This document shows, one piece after another, positions 43,639-52,277 of a stretch of 64,000 bases of DNA. This stretch comes from JBBSUQ01 sp964389755 (GTDB taxonomy: Bacteria > Bacteroidota > Bacteroidia > Flavobacteriales_D > Crocinitomicaceae). Positions within the stretch are counted from its first letter, which is position 1. Each line of letters starts with the position of its first letter. The DNA is taken from contig CAYMEW010000013.1 in NCBI GenBank assembly GCA_964389755.1, forward strand, positions 25,258 through 89,257, read 5' to 3'. The notes beneath the pieces were generated by a model that saw only the letters and a program-made list of their open reading frames with translations, searched no databases and was not told the DNA's origin. The position numbers were made by a program, and so were the translations under genes.

Positions 43639-44067
43639 CTATTTTTCGTTCAGATAATCCGGATCGTAGCTTATCATCCAGTGTACTCCGAAACGGTCTG
43701 TTACCATGCCAAAAAGCGGGCTCCAAAATGTTTTTTCCAGCGGCATGATGACGTTTCCTTCAACTTTCAGACCGTCAAAAAAGCGCCTGGCCTCATCTTC
43801 CTGCGACACATGGATCGAAATACTCATCGCATTACCGCGCTCGGCCGCACCGAAGGCCGTCGGCATGTCACTCCCCATAAGCAGTTGTTTGCCTACCGGA
43901 AGTGCGACGTGTACGACCCGTTTAGCATCTTCGGGGGCAACTTTGTGACCCTCGAGTTGCTCGAAATACATCAGATTTACGAGTTCTCCTCCGAAAATCC
44001 CCTGGTAAAAGCGGAAAGCTTCCTCGCAGTTCCCGCTGAAATTAATATACGGATTAATGGCTATCAT
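43639..44067 (-). CDS. PhnB-like VOC protein
   Basis: This 142-residue single VOC module is of the PhnB / DUF899-type group, opening 'INPYINFSGNCEEAFRFYQ' with the 'FFG' turn and closing 'FGVHWMISYD'. These small proteins are abundant in Bacteroidota; substrates are unknown, and the proposed phosphonate link is only by name. It is in the same orientation as the DoxX-like gene upstream, 21 bases away, so they may form an operon. Confidence 0.85.
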   Translation of the reverse strand: MIAINPYINFSGNCEEAFRFYQGIFGGELVNLMYFEQLEGHKVAPEDAKRVVHVALPVGKQLLMGSDMPTAFGAAERGNAMSISIHVSQEDEARRFFDGLKVEGNVIMPLEKTFWSPLFGMVTDRFGVHWMISYDPDYLNEK

Positions 44068-44088
44068 TTTACTATAATTTAATTACTA

Positions 44089-44484
44089 TCAAACTGTTGC
44101 GCTCGTTAAACGCACTATTTTGTCATATTTCCTGCGGAAATAATAAACAACGAACAGGAACAGCAAAGGAATGAGTGGAATGATCGCAAAGAGTGCAGGT
44201 CCGCCGGCCAGGCTCCAGGAAAGCGATGCCCCGATAAAATTAAAGGCGAATCCGGCACAGGCCCATTCTTTTAAAAGAACCGACCGTGTTTGTAGCAGTC
44301 CGATCGCACCCAGTATTTTAGCCGTCCCCAGAATAAGCATGATGTAATCGGGATAACCGAGTGCTTTCATAGCTTCTTTTCCCTCGGCGCCCATCATCAG
44401 TCCGCCGATCCCATCCATGATCATAAATGCGGAAAAGACCGATACGAGGATCCAGTATGTGATTTTAATTGTTTTGGCGTTCAT
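44089..44484 (-). CDS. DoxX-like membrane protein
   Basis: This 131-residue protein has four transmembrane helices (about residues 9-28, 44-64, 71-90 and 98-115), matching the DoxX/DUF4267-like fold. The 'GYPDYIMLILGTAKILGAIGL' segment is characteristic. The ATG at 44484 is preferred over a longer frame that runs into the divergent prfC control region. DoxX-type proteins are linked to redox or thiosulfate metabolism in some bacteria, but most are uncharacterised. Confidence 0.75.
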   Translation of the reverse strand: MNAKTIKITYWILVSVFSAFMIMDGIGGLMMGAEGKEAMKALGYPDYIMLILGTAKILGAIGLLQTRSVLLKEWACAGFAFNFIGASLSWSLAGGPALFAIIPLIPLLFLFVVYYFRRKYDKIVRLTSATV

Positions 44485-44621
44485 AAGAATAGTTTGAATA
44501 TTTAAAGACAAAGAAAAACTAAAATCGAATATCCGAAACATTACCGATCCGACAATTTGCGAGGTGAAATGCGACATTTCGGGTAAATTGTGTCTCCCAC
44601 AGGCGAATCTGTCCTTCCCCA

Positions 44622-44651
44622 TTGGCTTACGCCATTAGTTTTGTATCTTTG
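44622..44651 (+). promoter_or_regulatory. Promoter of prfC
   Basis: A TTG at 44622-44624, a 19-base spacer and TATCTTTG at 44644-44651 give the same layout as the SRP RNA promoter. The leader to the ATG would be about 17 bases. Confidence 0.6.
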
Positions 44652-44672
44652 CGGCCGGATTTCCAATTCAAT

Positions 44673-46274
44673 ATGAAGCATCAAGAAGCAATCGAAAAAA
44701 GAAGAACGTTCGGGATCATTTCTCACCCGGATGCCGGTAAAACCACACTCACCGAAAAACTACTCCTTTTCGGAGGAGCGATCCAGACAGCCGGCGCCGT
44801 TAAGAATAACAAGATCAAGAAAACGGCAACTTCGGATTTTATGGAAATTGAGAAGCAACGCGGAATCTCCGTTGCTACTTCCGTAATGGCCTTTGAATAC
44901 GCTGACAAACAAATCAATATTCTCGATACACCGGGTCACAAGGACTTTGCGGAGGACACTTTTCGAACGCTTACCGCCGTGGACAGCGTCATCCTTGTTA
45001 TTGATGCCGCAAACGGTGTGGAAGCCCAAACCGAACGACTCATGGAAGTCTGCCGGATGCGCAAAACACCGGTGATCATTTTCGTAAACAAACTGGACCG
45101 CGACGGAAAATACACCTTCGACCTGCTCGACGAACTCGAAAATACACTCGACATCAAGGTGCGTCCACTCACCTGGCCCATCGGAATGGGCGATCGCTTC
45201 AAAGGTGTTTACAACCTTTACGAAAAGAACATTAACCTGTTCCAGGCGAATAAAACGAAGATCTCGACGGACATTGTTTCTATTTCCGATATTCAGTCGC
45301 CGGAAATGGATGACCTGGTCGGATCCGAGGCAGCCGACGAATTGCGGGAAGAACTCGAGATCATTGAAGGCGTGTACGACTCCTTTGACCGCGAAGCATA
45401 CCTCGCCGGAGACCTTGCACCCGTGTTCTTCGGTTCGGCTGTCAACAACTTCGGTGTTAAGGAACTACTCGACACTTTTTGTAACATTTCTCCCTTTCCG
45501 CGTGGTCGCGAAACAGACGTGAAATTCATTGAACCGAACGACAGTAAATTCTCGGGTTTCGTATTCAAAATTCACGCAAACCTCGATCCGAAACACCGCG
45601 ACCGCATCGCATTCATGCGCATTGTTTCCGGGAAATTCGAACGCAATACCTTTTACAATCACGTACGCCTGAATAAAAAACTGAAGTTCCCGAACCCCAC
45701 CTCTTTTATGGCGCAGGATAAAAGTGTCATTGACGAAGCTTTTCCGGGAGATGTGGTCGGTTTGTACGATACCGGAAACTTTAAGATCGGTGACACCCTC
45801 AATGAGGGGGAAGATTTCATGTTCAAAGGAATTCCGAGTTTCTCACCCGAAATTTTCCAGGAACTGGAGAACCTCGACCCGATGAAATCCAAGCAACTCG
45901 ATAAAGGTATTCGCCAGCTGATGGACGAAGGGGTTGCCCAGCTTTTCATCCAGCAACCGGGTAACCGGAAGATTGTCGGCACGGTCGGGCAACTGCAGTT
46001 CGAAGTAATTGCACACCGCCTGGAGCACGAATATGGAGCCAATTGCCGTTTTGTTCCGAAAAGTTACGTCAAAGCCGTTTGGGTAACCGGAGATAATATC
46101 GACCAACTCGAATCATTTAAACGTGCCAAGGCTTCTTCGCTCGCCGTAGATAAGGATGACAACCTGGTTTTCCTGGCTGAAACGCCGTTTTTGCTAACCA
46201 TGGCGGAGCAGGATTACCCGGATCTGACTTTTCATAAAACGAGTGAGTTCAAGTTGGAACGGGTGGGCAAATAA
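44673..46274 (+). CDS. prfC: Peptide chain release factor 3
   Basis: This 533-residue translational GTPase recycles RF1/RF2 after termination. It has the G1 loop in 'SHPDAGKTTLTEK', the switch region 'QRGISVATSV', G3 'DTPGHKDF' and G4 'NKLDRD', followed by the EF-G-like domain II and the RF3-specific C-terminal domain. The ATG at 44673 gives the family N-terminus; the frame extends 17 codons upstream into the promoter. It is monocistronic. Confidence 0.95.
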   Translation: MKHQEAIEKRRTFGIISHPDAGKTTLTEKLLLFGGAIQTAGAVKNNKIKKTATSDFMEIEKQRGISVATSVMAFEYADKQINILDTPGHKDFAEDTFRTLTAVDSVILVIDAANGVEAQTERLMEVCRMRKTPVIIFVNKLDRDGKYTFDLLDELENTLDIKVRPLTWPIGMGDRFKGVYNLYEKNINLFQANKTKISTDIVSISDIQSPEMDDLVGSEAADELREELEIIEGVYDSFDREAYLAGDLAPVFFGSAVNNFGVKELLDTFCNISPFPRGRETDVKFIEPNDSKFSGFVFKIHANLDPKHRDRIAFMRIVSGKFERNTFYNHVRLNKKLKFPNPTSFMAQDKSVIDEAFPGDVVGLYDTGNFKIGDTLNEGEDFMFKGIPSFSPEIFQELENLDPMKSKQLDKGIRQLMDEGVAQLFIQQPGNRKIVGTVGQLQFEVIAHRLEHEYGANCRFVPKSYVKAVWVTGDNIDQLESFKRAKASSLAVDKDDNLVFLAETPFLLTMAEQDYPDLTFHKTSEFKLERVGK

Positions 46275-46350
46275 TTCCTTTCCGGTCTGTTGAATAAAAC
46301 CCGGAAAATCGGTTTATTTCGGACTTTCTACTGAAGAAAAGCAAAAAACA

Positions 46351-46815
46351 TCAGGAATACATTGCCGAAAGTTCGTTGACAAGGTCCTTTTGGTAGTGCA
46401 CTTCACCGGTTGCGCGATCAATTGTCGCAAAGATGTGTTGCAGTCCGTTGGTGAGAAGCAGGTAATCAACCTGGAGTTGATGATTGTAGCGCGCAGCCTG
46501 CAGGAAAACAGCTTCGGTCAGTGGAATTTCAGGTGCTTTGCATTCGACAATCAATCGTGGGGAACGATTCGGATCATAAGCCACGATGTCGGCGCGATGT
46601 TTCAAAGCGTGGTATTTGACGGGCTGCTCCGAAAACAGATAGCCCGACGGAATGGAATACGTCTCCATTAACCAGTGAATGACATGCTGACGAACCCATT
46701 CTTCCGGTGTGAGTACGAGTTCGCGCCTGCGTAGTCCGCACCAAACGTAAACGATGCCTTCGCGACGCGTTAAACGCAACGGGGCCCTGGGCAGATTCAG
46801 GGGCGTAAAATCCAT
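46351..46815 (-). CDS. Stand-alone HsdR-N-type nuclease domain protein
   Basis: This 154-residue protein consists only of the type I restriction HsdR N-terminal (HSDR_N) PD-(D/E)xK fold. The motif is Asp in 'RADIVAYD' and E-x-K in 'LIVECKAP'. No helicase follows and no hsdM/hsdS gene is near, so it is not a restriction system. Solo HSDR_N proteins are common in Bacteroidota. It begins one base inside the end of ald and is therefore the last gene of the porX operon. Confidence 0.85.
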   Translation of the reverse strand: MDFTPLNLPRAPLRLTRREGIVYVWCGLRRRELVLTPEEWVRQHVIHWLMETYSIPSGYLFSEQPVKYHALKHRADIVAYDPNRSPRLIVECKAPEIPLTEAVFLQAARYNHQLQVDYLLLTNGLQHIFATIDRATGEVHYQKDLVNELSAMYS

Positions 46816-48035
46816 TACATACCCATGATTAACAATTCGATATCCTTGTATTTGAGGTCAAATACTTTACCGAGCACTTCGCTGGTCAGAATTCCCTTGT
46901 AGATATAAACGCCACCGCGAAAACCGATGTCGCTTACGATCAAATCCGTACATCCGCCGTGATCCCCCATATCGAGCAGGATCGGGGAAAAGATATTTGA
47001 TAACGCGAAAGAAGCCGTCCGCGAAACACGCGAAGCAATGTTCGGTACACAGTAATGAATGACATCGTGCTTTACAAAGGTCGGGGTTTTGTGATTCGTT
47101 ACGTGCGAAGTTTCAAAACAGCCACCCTGGTCGATGCTCACATCTACCACCACGCTTCCCTTCTTCATGTTGCGGACCATTTCTTCCGTAACCACGCAGG
47201 GTGTACGGCCGAGTGAAGCGCGCAGCGCCCCGATGACCACATCCGCACGCATGAGCGACTTTGCAAGTACTTTGGGTTGAAGTACGGACGTATAAACACG
47301 TGTTCCGAGATCATTCTGGATGCGGCGCAGACGACTCAGCGAACTGTCGAAGATCTTAACCGAAGCGCCCAGTCCGAGTGCCGCACGCGAAGCATATTCC
47401 CCAACCGTGCCGGCACCGATCACAACTACTTCAGAAGGCTGTACGCCCGCGATTCCGCCGAGCATGATGCCCTTACCGGAATTAAAAGAACTCAGCAATT
47501 CTCCCGCAATCAGCATGGACGTCGTTCCGGCGATCTCTCCCATCGTGCGTACGACCGGGAAAACACCTTCCTCGTCGCGAATATAATCCCACGCAATAGC
47601 CGTCACCTTTTTCTGCATGAGTTTCTGAAGAATTACTTTCGGCTGGATCGAAATCTGAAGTGCCGAGATCAGCGTCTGGTTCCCGCGCATCATATCCACT
47701 TCTTCTTCCACCGGTGGCGCGACCTTGAAGATAATATCGCACTCGTAGATGTCCTTCGGATCGTAACAGATCTCTGCGCCGGCTTCACTGTATTCGTGAT
47801 CCGAAAAGGAGGACATCTCCCCGCTCCTGGTCTCCACACGTACGCGGTGTCCGTTCGAAACAAGCAGTGAAACGGCCTCGGGTACGAGTGCCACGCGGCG
47901 TTCCTGGAAGGCAATTTCTTTGGGAATTCCAATGTATAATGCACCTTTTTTGCGCGCTATTTCGAGCATCTCTTCCTTTGGAAGCAGGGATCCCTTTTGC
48001 ATCAGGGATTTGATAATTTCCGGATCACTGATCAT
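46815..48035 (-). CDS. ald: Alanine dehydrogenase / PNT-family protein
   Basis: This 406-residue protein has the AlaDh/PNT N-terminal domain with 'IGIPKEIAFQERRVALVPEA' (read in segments) and the NAD-binding Rossmann motif 'VVIGAGTVGEYA'. The C-terminal 'DVSIDQGGCFETS' is the family signature. It is longer than most alanine dehydrogenases by about 35 residues at the N-terminus, a feature of the Bacteroidota branch. Substrate specificity is likely alanine but not proven. It overlaps tsaE by four bases. Confidence 0.85.
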   Translation of the reverse strand: MISDPEIIKSLMQKGSLLPKEEMLEIARKKGALYIGIPKEIAFQERRVALVPEAVSLLVSNGHRVRVETRSGEMSSFSDHEYSEAGAEICYDPKDIYECDIIFKVAPPVEEEVDMMRGNQTLISALQISIQPKVILQKLMQKKVTAIAWDYIRDEEGVFPVVRTMGEIAGTTSMLIAGELLSSFNSGKGIMLGGIAGVQPSEVVVIGAGTVGEYASRAALGLGASVKIFDSSLSRLRRIQNDLGTRVYTSVLQPKVLAKSLMRADVVIGALRASLGRTPCVVTEEMVRNMKKGSVVVDVSIDQGGCFETSHVTNHKTPTFVKHDVIHYCVPNIASRVSRTASFALSNIFSPILLDMGDHGGCTDLIVSDIGFRGGVYIYKGILTSEVLGKVFDLKYKDIELLIMGM

Positions 48036-48475
48036 GACTTCACATTTAATGTTCTGAAACCGCTTTCCTCATCCCGGGTAAAATGAACCCAGACAAACTC
48101 ACTGGTCAATAAGTTGTGAATGCGCTCGGGCCATTCGATAAAACAATAGGCGTTATCCGCGTAGATCATTTCTTCGATGCCGATATCGAACGCTTCCTCT
48201 TCCGACTCAATGCGATACAGGTCGAAATGAAAGATCTCCCCGAATTTTTCACTGTGATATTCATTCACCAGCGAATACGTGGGAGAGCCTTCCACCCCGC
48301 TTACTCCCATCTGGCGAATGAGTTCCAGGATGAAAGTCGTTTTTCCGATTCCCATCTCTCCTACGAAAGCAAACTTTTTTGGTTTCGTTTTTTCTTTGCC
48401 GGCAAGCAATACCTCGTCACGGAACAGGCGCGCAACAAGGGGTAACTGGTGCAGGTCCTGGATTCTGTATTCCAT
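48032..48475 (-). CDS. tsaE: tRNA threonylcarbamoyladenosine biosynthesis ATPase TsaE
   Basis: This 147-residue protein has Walker A 'GEMGIGKTT' (residues 39-47), the 'GSPTYSLVNEY' switch and 'FIEWPER' motif. It is needed with TsaB, TsaC and TsaD to form t6A37 in tRNAs decoding ANN codons. It sits between porX and ald, an order seen widely in Bacteroidota, and overlaps ald by ATGA. Confidence 0.95.
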   Translation of the reverse strand: MEYRIQDLHQLPLVARLFRDEVLLAGKEKTKPKKFAFVGEMGIGKTTFILELIRQMGVSGVEGSPTYSLVNEYHSEKFGEIFHFDLYRIESEEEAFDIGIEEMIYADNAYCFIEWPERIHNLLTSEFVWVHFTRDEESGFRTLNVKS

Positions 48476-48476
48476 C

Positions 48477-50021
48477 TTACTTCGGATCTAAAACGACAAA
48501 GGGGATGAGCAATTCTTCCAGTGAAATACCACCGTGCTGAAAGGTATCCGAATAATAATTTACGAAATGATTGTAATTGTTCGGATATACGAAGAAATCG
48601 TTTTCGCGGGCAAACACGAATTCGGCACTTACGGAAGTACGCGGCAGAAACGCATCGTGCGGATGCTTCACCGTAAACACTTCCTTTTCCTTATACGAAA
48701 GGTTCTTACCGGTCTTATAACGCAGGTTTGTGTTTGTATTGCGGTCTCCGACGATCTTCACCGGGTTGCTCACTTTCACGGTTCCGTGATCAGTGGAAAT
48801 AACCAGTTTCAGTTTGTTGTCGGAAACTTTTTTCAGGATTTCCTGCAGTGGCGAATGTTCGAACCAACTCAGGGTCAGGGATCGATAAGCCGCCTCATCG
48901 TCCGCCAGTTCGCGGATCACCTCCATTTCGGTGCGTGCATGCGAGAGCATATCCACGAAGTTGTAAACGAGTACATTCAACTGGTTTTCCTTCAACTGAC
49001 TGAAATTATCCATGAATTTCTTACCTGCATCGAGGTTGGTGATCTTGGTGTAAGACCACTTCACATTCTTCCCGAGTCGCTTGAGGTTGGCTTCCAGGAA
49101 CTCTTTTTCATGCATGTTCTTTCCGCCCTCGTCTTCTTCGTTCAGCCACAGTTTCGGGTAACGTTTCTCGATCTCGGTCGGCATCAGTCCGGCAAACAAA
49201 GCGTTGCGGGCGTAATGCGTGGCAGTCGGGAGAATGGAATAGATAATGTCTTCGGAAGCGATGGAAAAATAGCGCGAAATGATCGGTTTCAGGACCATCC
49301 ACTGGTCATAGCGCAGGTTGTCGATTACAAGGAAGAACACTTTTTCGTGATCGAGGTATTGCGCAACGCGGTCTTTAATGAGCGTGTGGACCATTTGCGG
49401 CGAGTCTTCCGTGCCGTTCAGCCAGTCGAGGTAATTGTCCTCAATGAAGTTGGAAAACACGGTATTGGCCTCTTTCTTTTGCATGGTCAGGATCTCGCGC
49501 ATACCCGAATCCTCGATGTTCTCGAGTTCGAGCTCCCAGTAAACGAGTTTTTTGTACAGGTCAACCCATTCTTCGGCATCCAGCCTACCGTTGAGTTGCA
49601 TACCGAGCTGGCGGAATTCCTGCTGGTAATTCGAATTGGTCTTCTGAGAAATCAGTTTCGAATGATCCAGGTTCTTTTTCAGGCTCAGCAGGATCTGGTT
49701 CGGATTAACCGGCTTGATCAGGTAATCGGAGATCTTACTGCCGATGGCATCTTCCATGATCGATTCCTCTTCACTCTTGGTGATCATCACCACCGGAACG
49801 TACGGTTTTTCTTCCTTTATGCGACTTAAGGCTTCGAGCCCGCTGATTCCCGGCATGTTCTCATCCAGGAAGATAATATCGTAATTGGATTCGCGACTCT
49901 TTTCAACGGCATCGGAACCGTTATTGACAGAGTCCACGGTATATCCCTTCGATTCAAGGAACAGGATATGTGGTTTCAGTAATTCGATCTCATCGTCGGC
50001 CCAAAGGATCTTTGCTTGCAT
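48477..50021 (-). CDS. porX: PorX, T9SS response regulator with phosphatase domain
   Basis: This 514-residue regulator of type IX secretion has a receiver domain with phospho-acceptor D53 ('IIFLDENMPG') and K in 'DYLIKPV'. A three-helix linker (about 120-205) follows, then a C-terminal alkaline-phosphatase-superfamily (PglZ-like) domain with 'LVIDNLRYDQW', the Thr of 'LPTATHYARN' and 'VISTDHGTVKV' as metal-site pieces. PorX with PorY controls T9SS genes and surface protein export; the window carries five T9SS cargo genes. It is the first gene of an operon with tsaE, ald and the nuclease gene. Confidence 0.95.
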   Translation of the reverse strand: MQAKILWADDEIELLKPHILFLESKGYTVDSVNNGSDAVEKSRESNYDIIFLDENMPGISGLEALSRIKEEKPYVPVVMITKSEEESIMEDAIGSKISDYLIKPVNPNQILLSLKKNLDHSKLISQKTNSNYQQEFRQLGMQLNGRLDAEEWVDLYKKLVYWELELENIEDSGMREILTMQKKEANTVFSNFIEDNYLDWLNGTEDSPQMVHTLIKDRVAQYLDHEKVFFLVIDNLRYDQWMVLKPIISRYFSIASEDIIYSILPTATHYARNALFAGLMPTEIEKRYPKLWLNEEDEGGKNMHEKEFLEANLKRLGKNVKWSYTKITNLDAGKKFMDNFSQLKENQLNVLVYNFVDMLSHARTEMEVIRELADDEAAYRSLTLSWFEHSPLQEILKKVSDNKLKLVISTDHGTVKVSNPVKIVGDRNTNTNLRYKTGKNLSYKEKEVFTVKHPHDAFLPRTSVSAEFVFARENDFFVYPNNYNHFVNYYSDTFQHGGISLEELLIPFVVLDPK

Positions 50022-50188
50022 ATATCGTATTTAGAGTTTGATGAATGGATACCTAAAAGTAGGCATTCCTTTTTAACATAGCGCTTTTTCAGCCATAGTA
50101 TTGCATGCTGCATGTCATTTTTAAGATTTATTTGTTTTTGAATCGGTCCACGGACTGCGTACCCCATACATTTTCGGGATTTTATCCG

Positions 50189-50196
50189 TAGTTTTG
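50189..50196 (+). promoter_or_regulatory. -7 box for HD hydrolase gene
   Basis: TAGTTTTG matches TAnnTTTG and covers a TTG (50194) that could be mistaken for a start codon. Confidence 0.45.
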
Positions 50197-50214
50197 AAAC
50201 CTAATTTACACGTT

Positions 50215-51450
50215 TTGCTCGGCTCTCCAGGAAACAATAAGAAAAAGATCTTTAACGACCCGGTTTACGGTTTTATCAGCATCCCGGACGAATTCATATT
50301 CGACCTGATCGAACATCCGTACGTGCAGCGCCTGCGACGGATCAAGCAACTGGGGCTCACGCACCTGGTCTACCCCGGCGCCCTGCATACGCGTTTTCAT
50401 CATGTGCTCGGAGCCATGCACCTCATGTCGCAGGCCATCGCGGTCATTCGCCGGAAAGGACACGAGATCACTCCCGAAGAGGAGCGCGCCGTACTCATCG
50501 CGATCCTTCTGCACGATATCGGTCACGGCCCTTTCAGCCACGCGCTCGAATTCGACATCGTGAACGGCGTTTCGCACGAAGAAATTTCATCGCATTTCCT
50601 GAATCGGCTGGCAGACGAATACGGGGACGACCTCCGACGCGCCCACCTCGTTTTCAAGAACAAATACGGAAAGGCTTTTCTGCATCAACTCGTTTCGAGT
50701 CAGCTGGATATGGACCGCATGGATTACCTGAATCGCGACAGTTTCTATACCGGCGTCAGTGAAGGCGTGATCGGTAGCGAACGGATCATTGAGATGCTCA
50801 ACGTGCGAAACGGGAACCTCGTTGTCGAAGAAAAAGGGATCTACTCGATCGAAAAGTTTATCGTGGCCAGACGGCTCATGTACTGGCAGGTATACCTGCA
50901 TAAAACAGTGGTTGCGGCGGAATACATGCTGATCCATGCCCTCCGGCGGGCCAAGGAACTCGTGCGCGACGGACAGGACGTTTTCTGTAGCCCGGCCCTG
51001 CGCTTCTTCCTGGAAAACTCGATCAACGGCTCGGATTTCACCTCGGACCCGAACGTACTGGACCAGTTCGCCCTGCTGGATGATTACGACATCATGGGAG
51101 CCGTGAAAGTCTGGCAGTCGCATCCGGATAAAGTGCTTTCACTCCTCTCCAGGGGAATTGTGAACCGACAGCTATTTAAGATCAAAGTATCGAAAGAACC
51201 GTTCAGCCCGGACAGGCTGCAGTTGGAAAAAGAAGTGATTCGTAAAAAATACGACCTCGATGAACACGAACTCGAATACTTCATTTATTCGGACCTGCTC
51301 ACCAATAATGCGTACACGGCCGTCAAGCAAAATATCAATCTTTTATTAAAGAACGGGGAGATCATCGATGTGTCCAAGGCTTCGGACAACCTGAACATCA
51401 GCGCACTTGCCAAACCGGTCGAAAAATACTTTCTCTGTTACCCGGCCTGA
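50215..51450 (+). CDS. HD-domain hydrolase, dGTPase-like
   Basis: This protein has about 411 residues. The HD metal site is R-F-x-H-x4-G ('TRFHHVLGAMHL'), the HD pair in 'ILLHDIGHGPFSHALE', and the later Asp in 'LDMDRMDYLNRDSF'. This is the YdhJ/SAMHD1-related group that includes dNTP triphosphohydrolases. No ATG is near. A TTG at 50194 lies in the promoter, so I place the start at the TTG at 50215, 19 bases past the -7 box; this is uncertain. It is divergent from porX. Confidence 0.8.
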   Translation: MLGSPGNNKKKIFNDPVYGFISIPDEFIFDLIEHPYVQRLRRIKQLGLTHLVYPGALHTRFHHVLGAMHLMSQAIAVIRRKGHEITPEEERAVLIAILLHDIGHGPFSHALEFDIVNGVSHEEISSHFLNRLADEYGDDLRRAHLVFKNKYGKAFLHQLVSSQLDMDRMDYLNRDSFYTGVSEGVIGSERIIEMLNVRNGNLVVEEKGIYSIEKFIVARRLMYWQVYLHKTVVAAEYMLIHALRRAKELVRDGQDVFCSPALRFFLENSINGSDFTSDPNVLDQFALLDDYDIMGAVKVWQSHPDKVLSLLSRGIVNRQLFKIKVSKEPFSPDRLQLEKEVIRKKYDLDEHELEYFIYSDLLTNNAYTAVKQNINLLLKNGEIIDVSKASDNLNISALAKPVEKYFLCYPA

Positions 51451-51452
51451 AT

Positions 51453-52118
51453 CTATTCACGCGCCAGTTTACCCTCTTTCCAGTTTTGGATCAGTTTTGC
51501 CCAGGAATACGGGTTCAACAGGTTATTGGCAGGTAGCTGCCCCTGGGTGTAGATTTTCGTCTGAAGCTGGTTTGTCCACGTTCCGTAAGAAAGCGAGGCA
51601 TCCGTACCAAGGCGCGCAGCGGCAAAAGCAAGACTTTCTCCGGATAGTTGTTTCTGGGCACGGCGCAGGGCATCATCATACGGTTGCATTTCCACGAAAT
51701 AGCGGGCAAACTCTTCCCGGGAAGGCCATGGATACACATCCACAGCAGGCAGTTCAACCGTATCTTTTCGCATCAGGTGAATGATCGAATAACGGCTTTC
51801 TTTGAGCGTATCCGGAACAACAAACGCCGAATTAACGTGCCCATAAGCCGAAAACACGAGCGTATCCCCCGGAAAGGTAACCATTGAAAAGAAACCGTAG
51901 TAATCGGCGAATACACCGCGGCGCTGCGTCCGGTTGTAAACCGTTGTATACGAAAGCTGCTCGAGACTGTCCTCCGAAACCGCCACACCCGAAAGCTGGA
52001 TCAGCCGTACACTGTCCGGAACGCGGATGTAAGTCGTGTCTTTCTGTGCGTAAACAAATGCGAACCCGTTTAAAATAAACAGGAACGTAAGGATCGGGAT
52101 GCGTAAGGTTCTTTTCAC
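51453..52118 (-). CDS. Exported protein with carboxypeptidase-regulatory-like domain
   Basis: This 221-residue protein has a signal peptide (to about residue 25, VYAQK). A beta-sandwich domain of the CarboxypepD_reg type (about residues 40-115) follows, in which 'SGVAVSEDSLEQLSYTTVY' and 'GFFSMVTFPGDTLVFSAYG' are typical. The C-terminal half is helical, with 'WPSREEFARYFVEM'. The domain is usually found in TonB-receptor plugs and surface proteins; here it is alone. It converges with the HD hydrolase gene. Confidence 0.75.
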   Translation of the reverse strand: MKRTLRIPILTFLFILNGFAFVYAQKDTTYIRVPDSVRLIQLSGVAVSEDSLEQLSYTTVYNRTQRRGVFADYYGFFSMVTFPGDTLVFSAYGHVNSAFVVPDTLKESRYSIIHLMRKDTVELPAVDVYPWPSREEFARYFVEMQPYDDALRRAQKQLSGESLAFAAARLGTDASLSYGTWTNQLQTKIYTQGQLPANNLLNPYSWAKLIQNWKEGKLARE

Positions 52119-52241
52119 AATGTAATAATAACAAGAATTATTGAATTCCGCAGTGAGCAGACGCCTCCGTTAACATATTTTTAAAAAGTTAGATTTTTCT
52201 TAATTCTGCCGGAGGCCTGCTGTAAAATGAAATTTTCATGT

Positions 52242-52249
52242 TAAATTTG
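52242..52249 (+). promoter_or_regulatory. -7 box for guaB
   Basis: TAAATTTG matches TAnnTTTG, with a leader of about 24 bases to the guaB ATG. Confidence 0.5.
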
Positions 52250-52277
52250 CAGGAATTTATTTCAAAAATAGGTTCGC

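Noticed and set aside
46351..46815. Type I restriction system
   Set aside because: Only an HsdR N-terminal-like domain is present, with no methylase, specificity or helicase genes nearby.
48534..49829. 431-codon plus-strand open frame antisense to porX
   Set aside because: It lies wholly within porX, whose motifs are intact; it is an antisense shadow.
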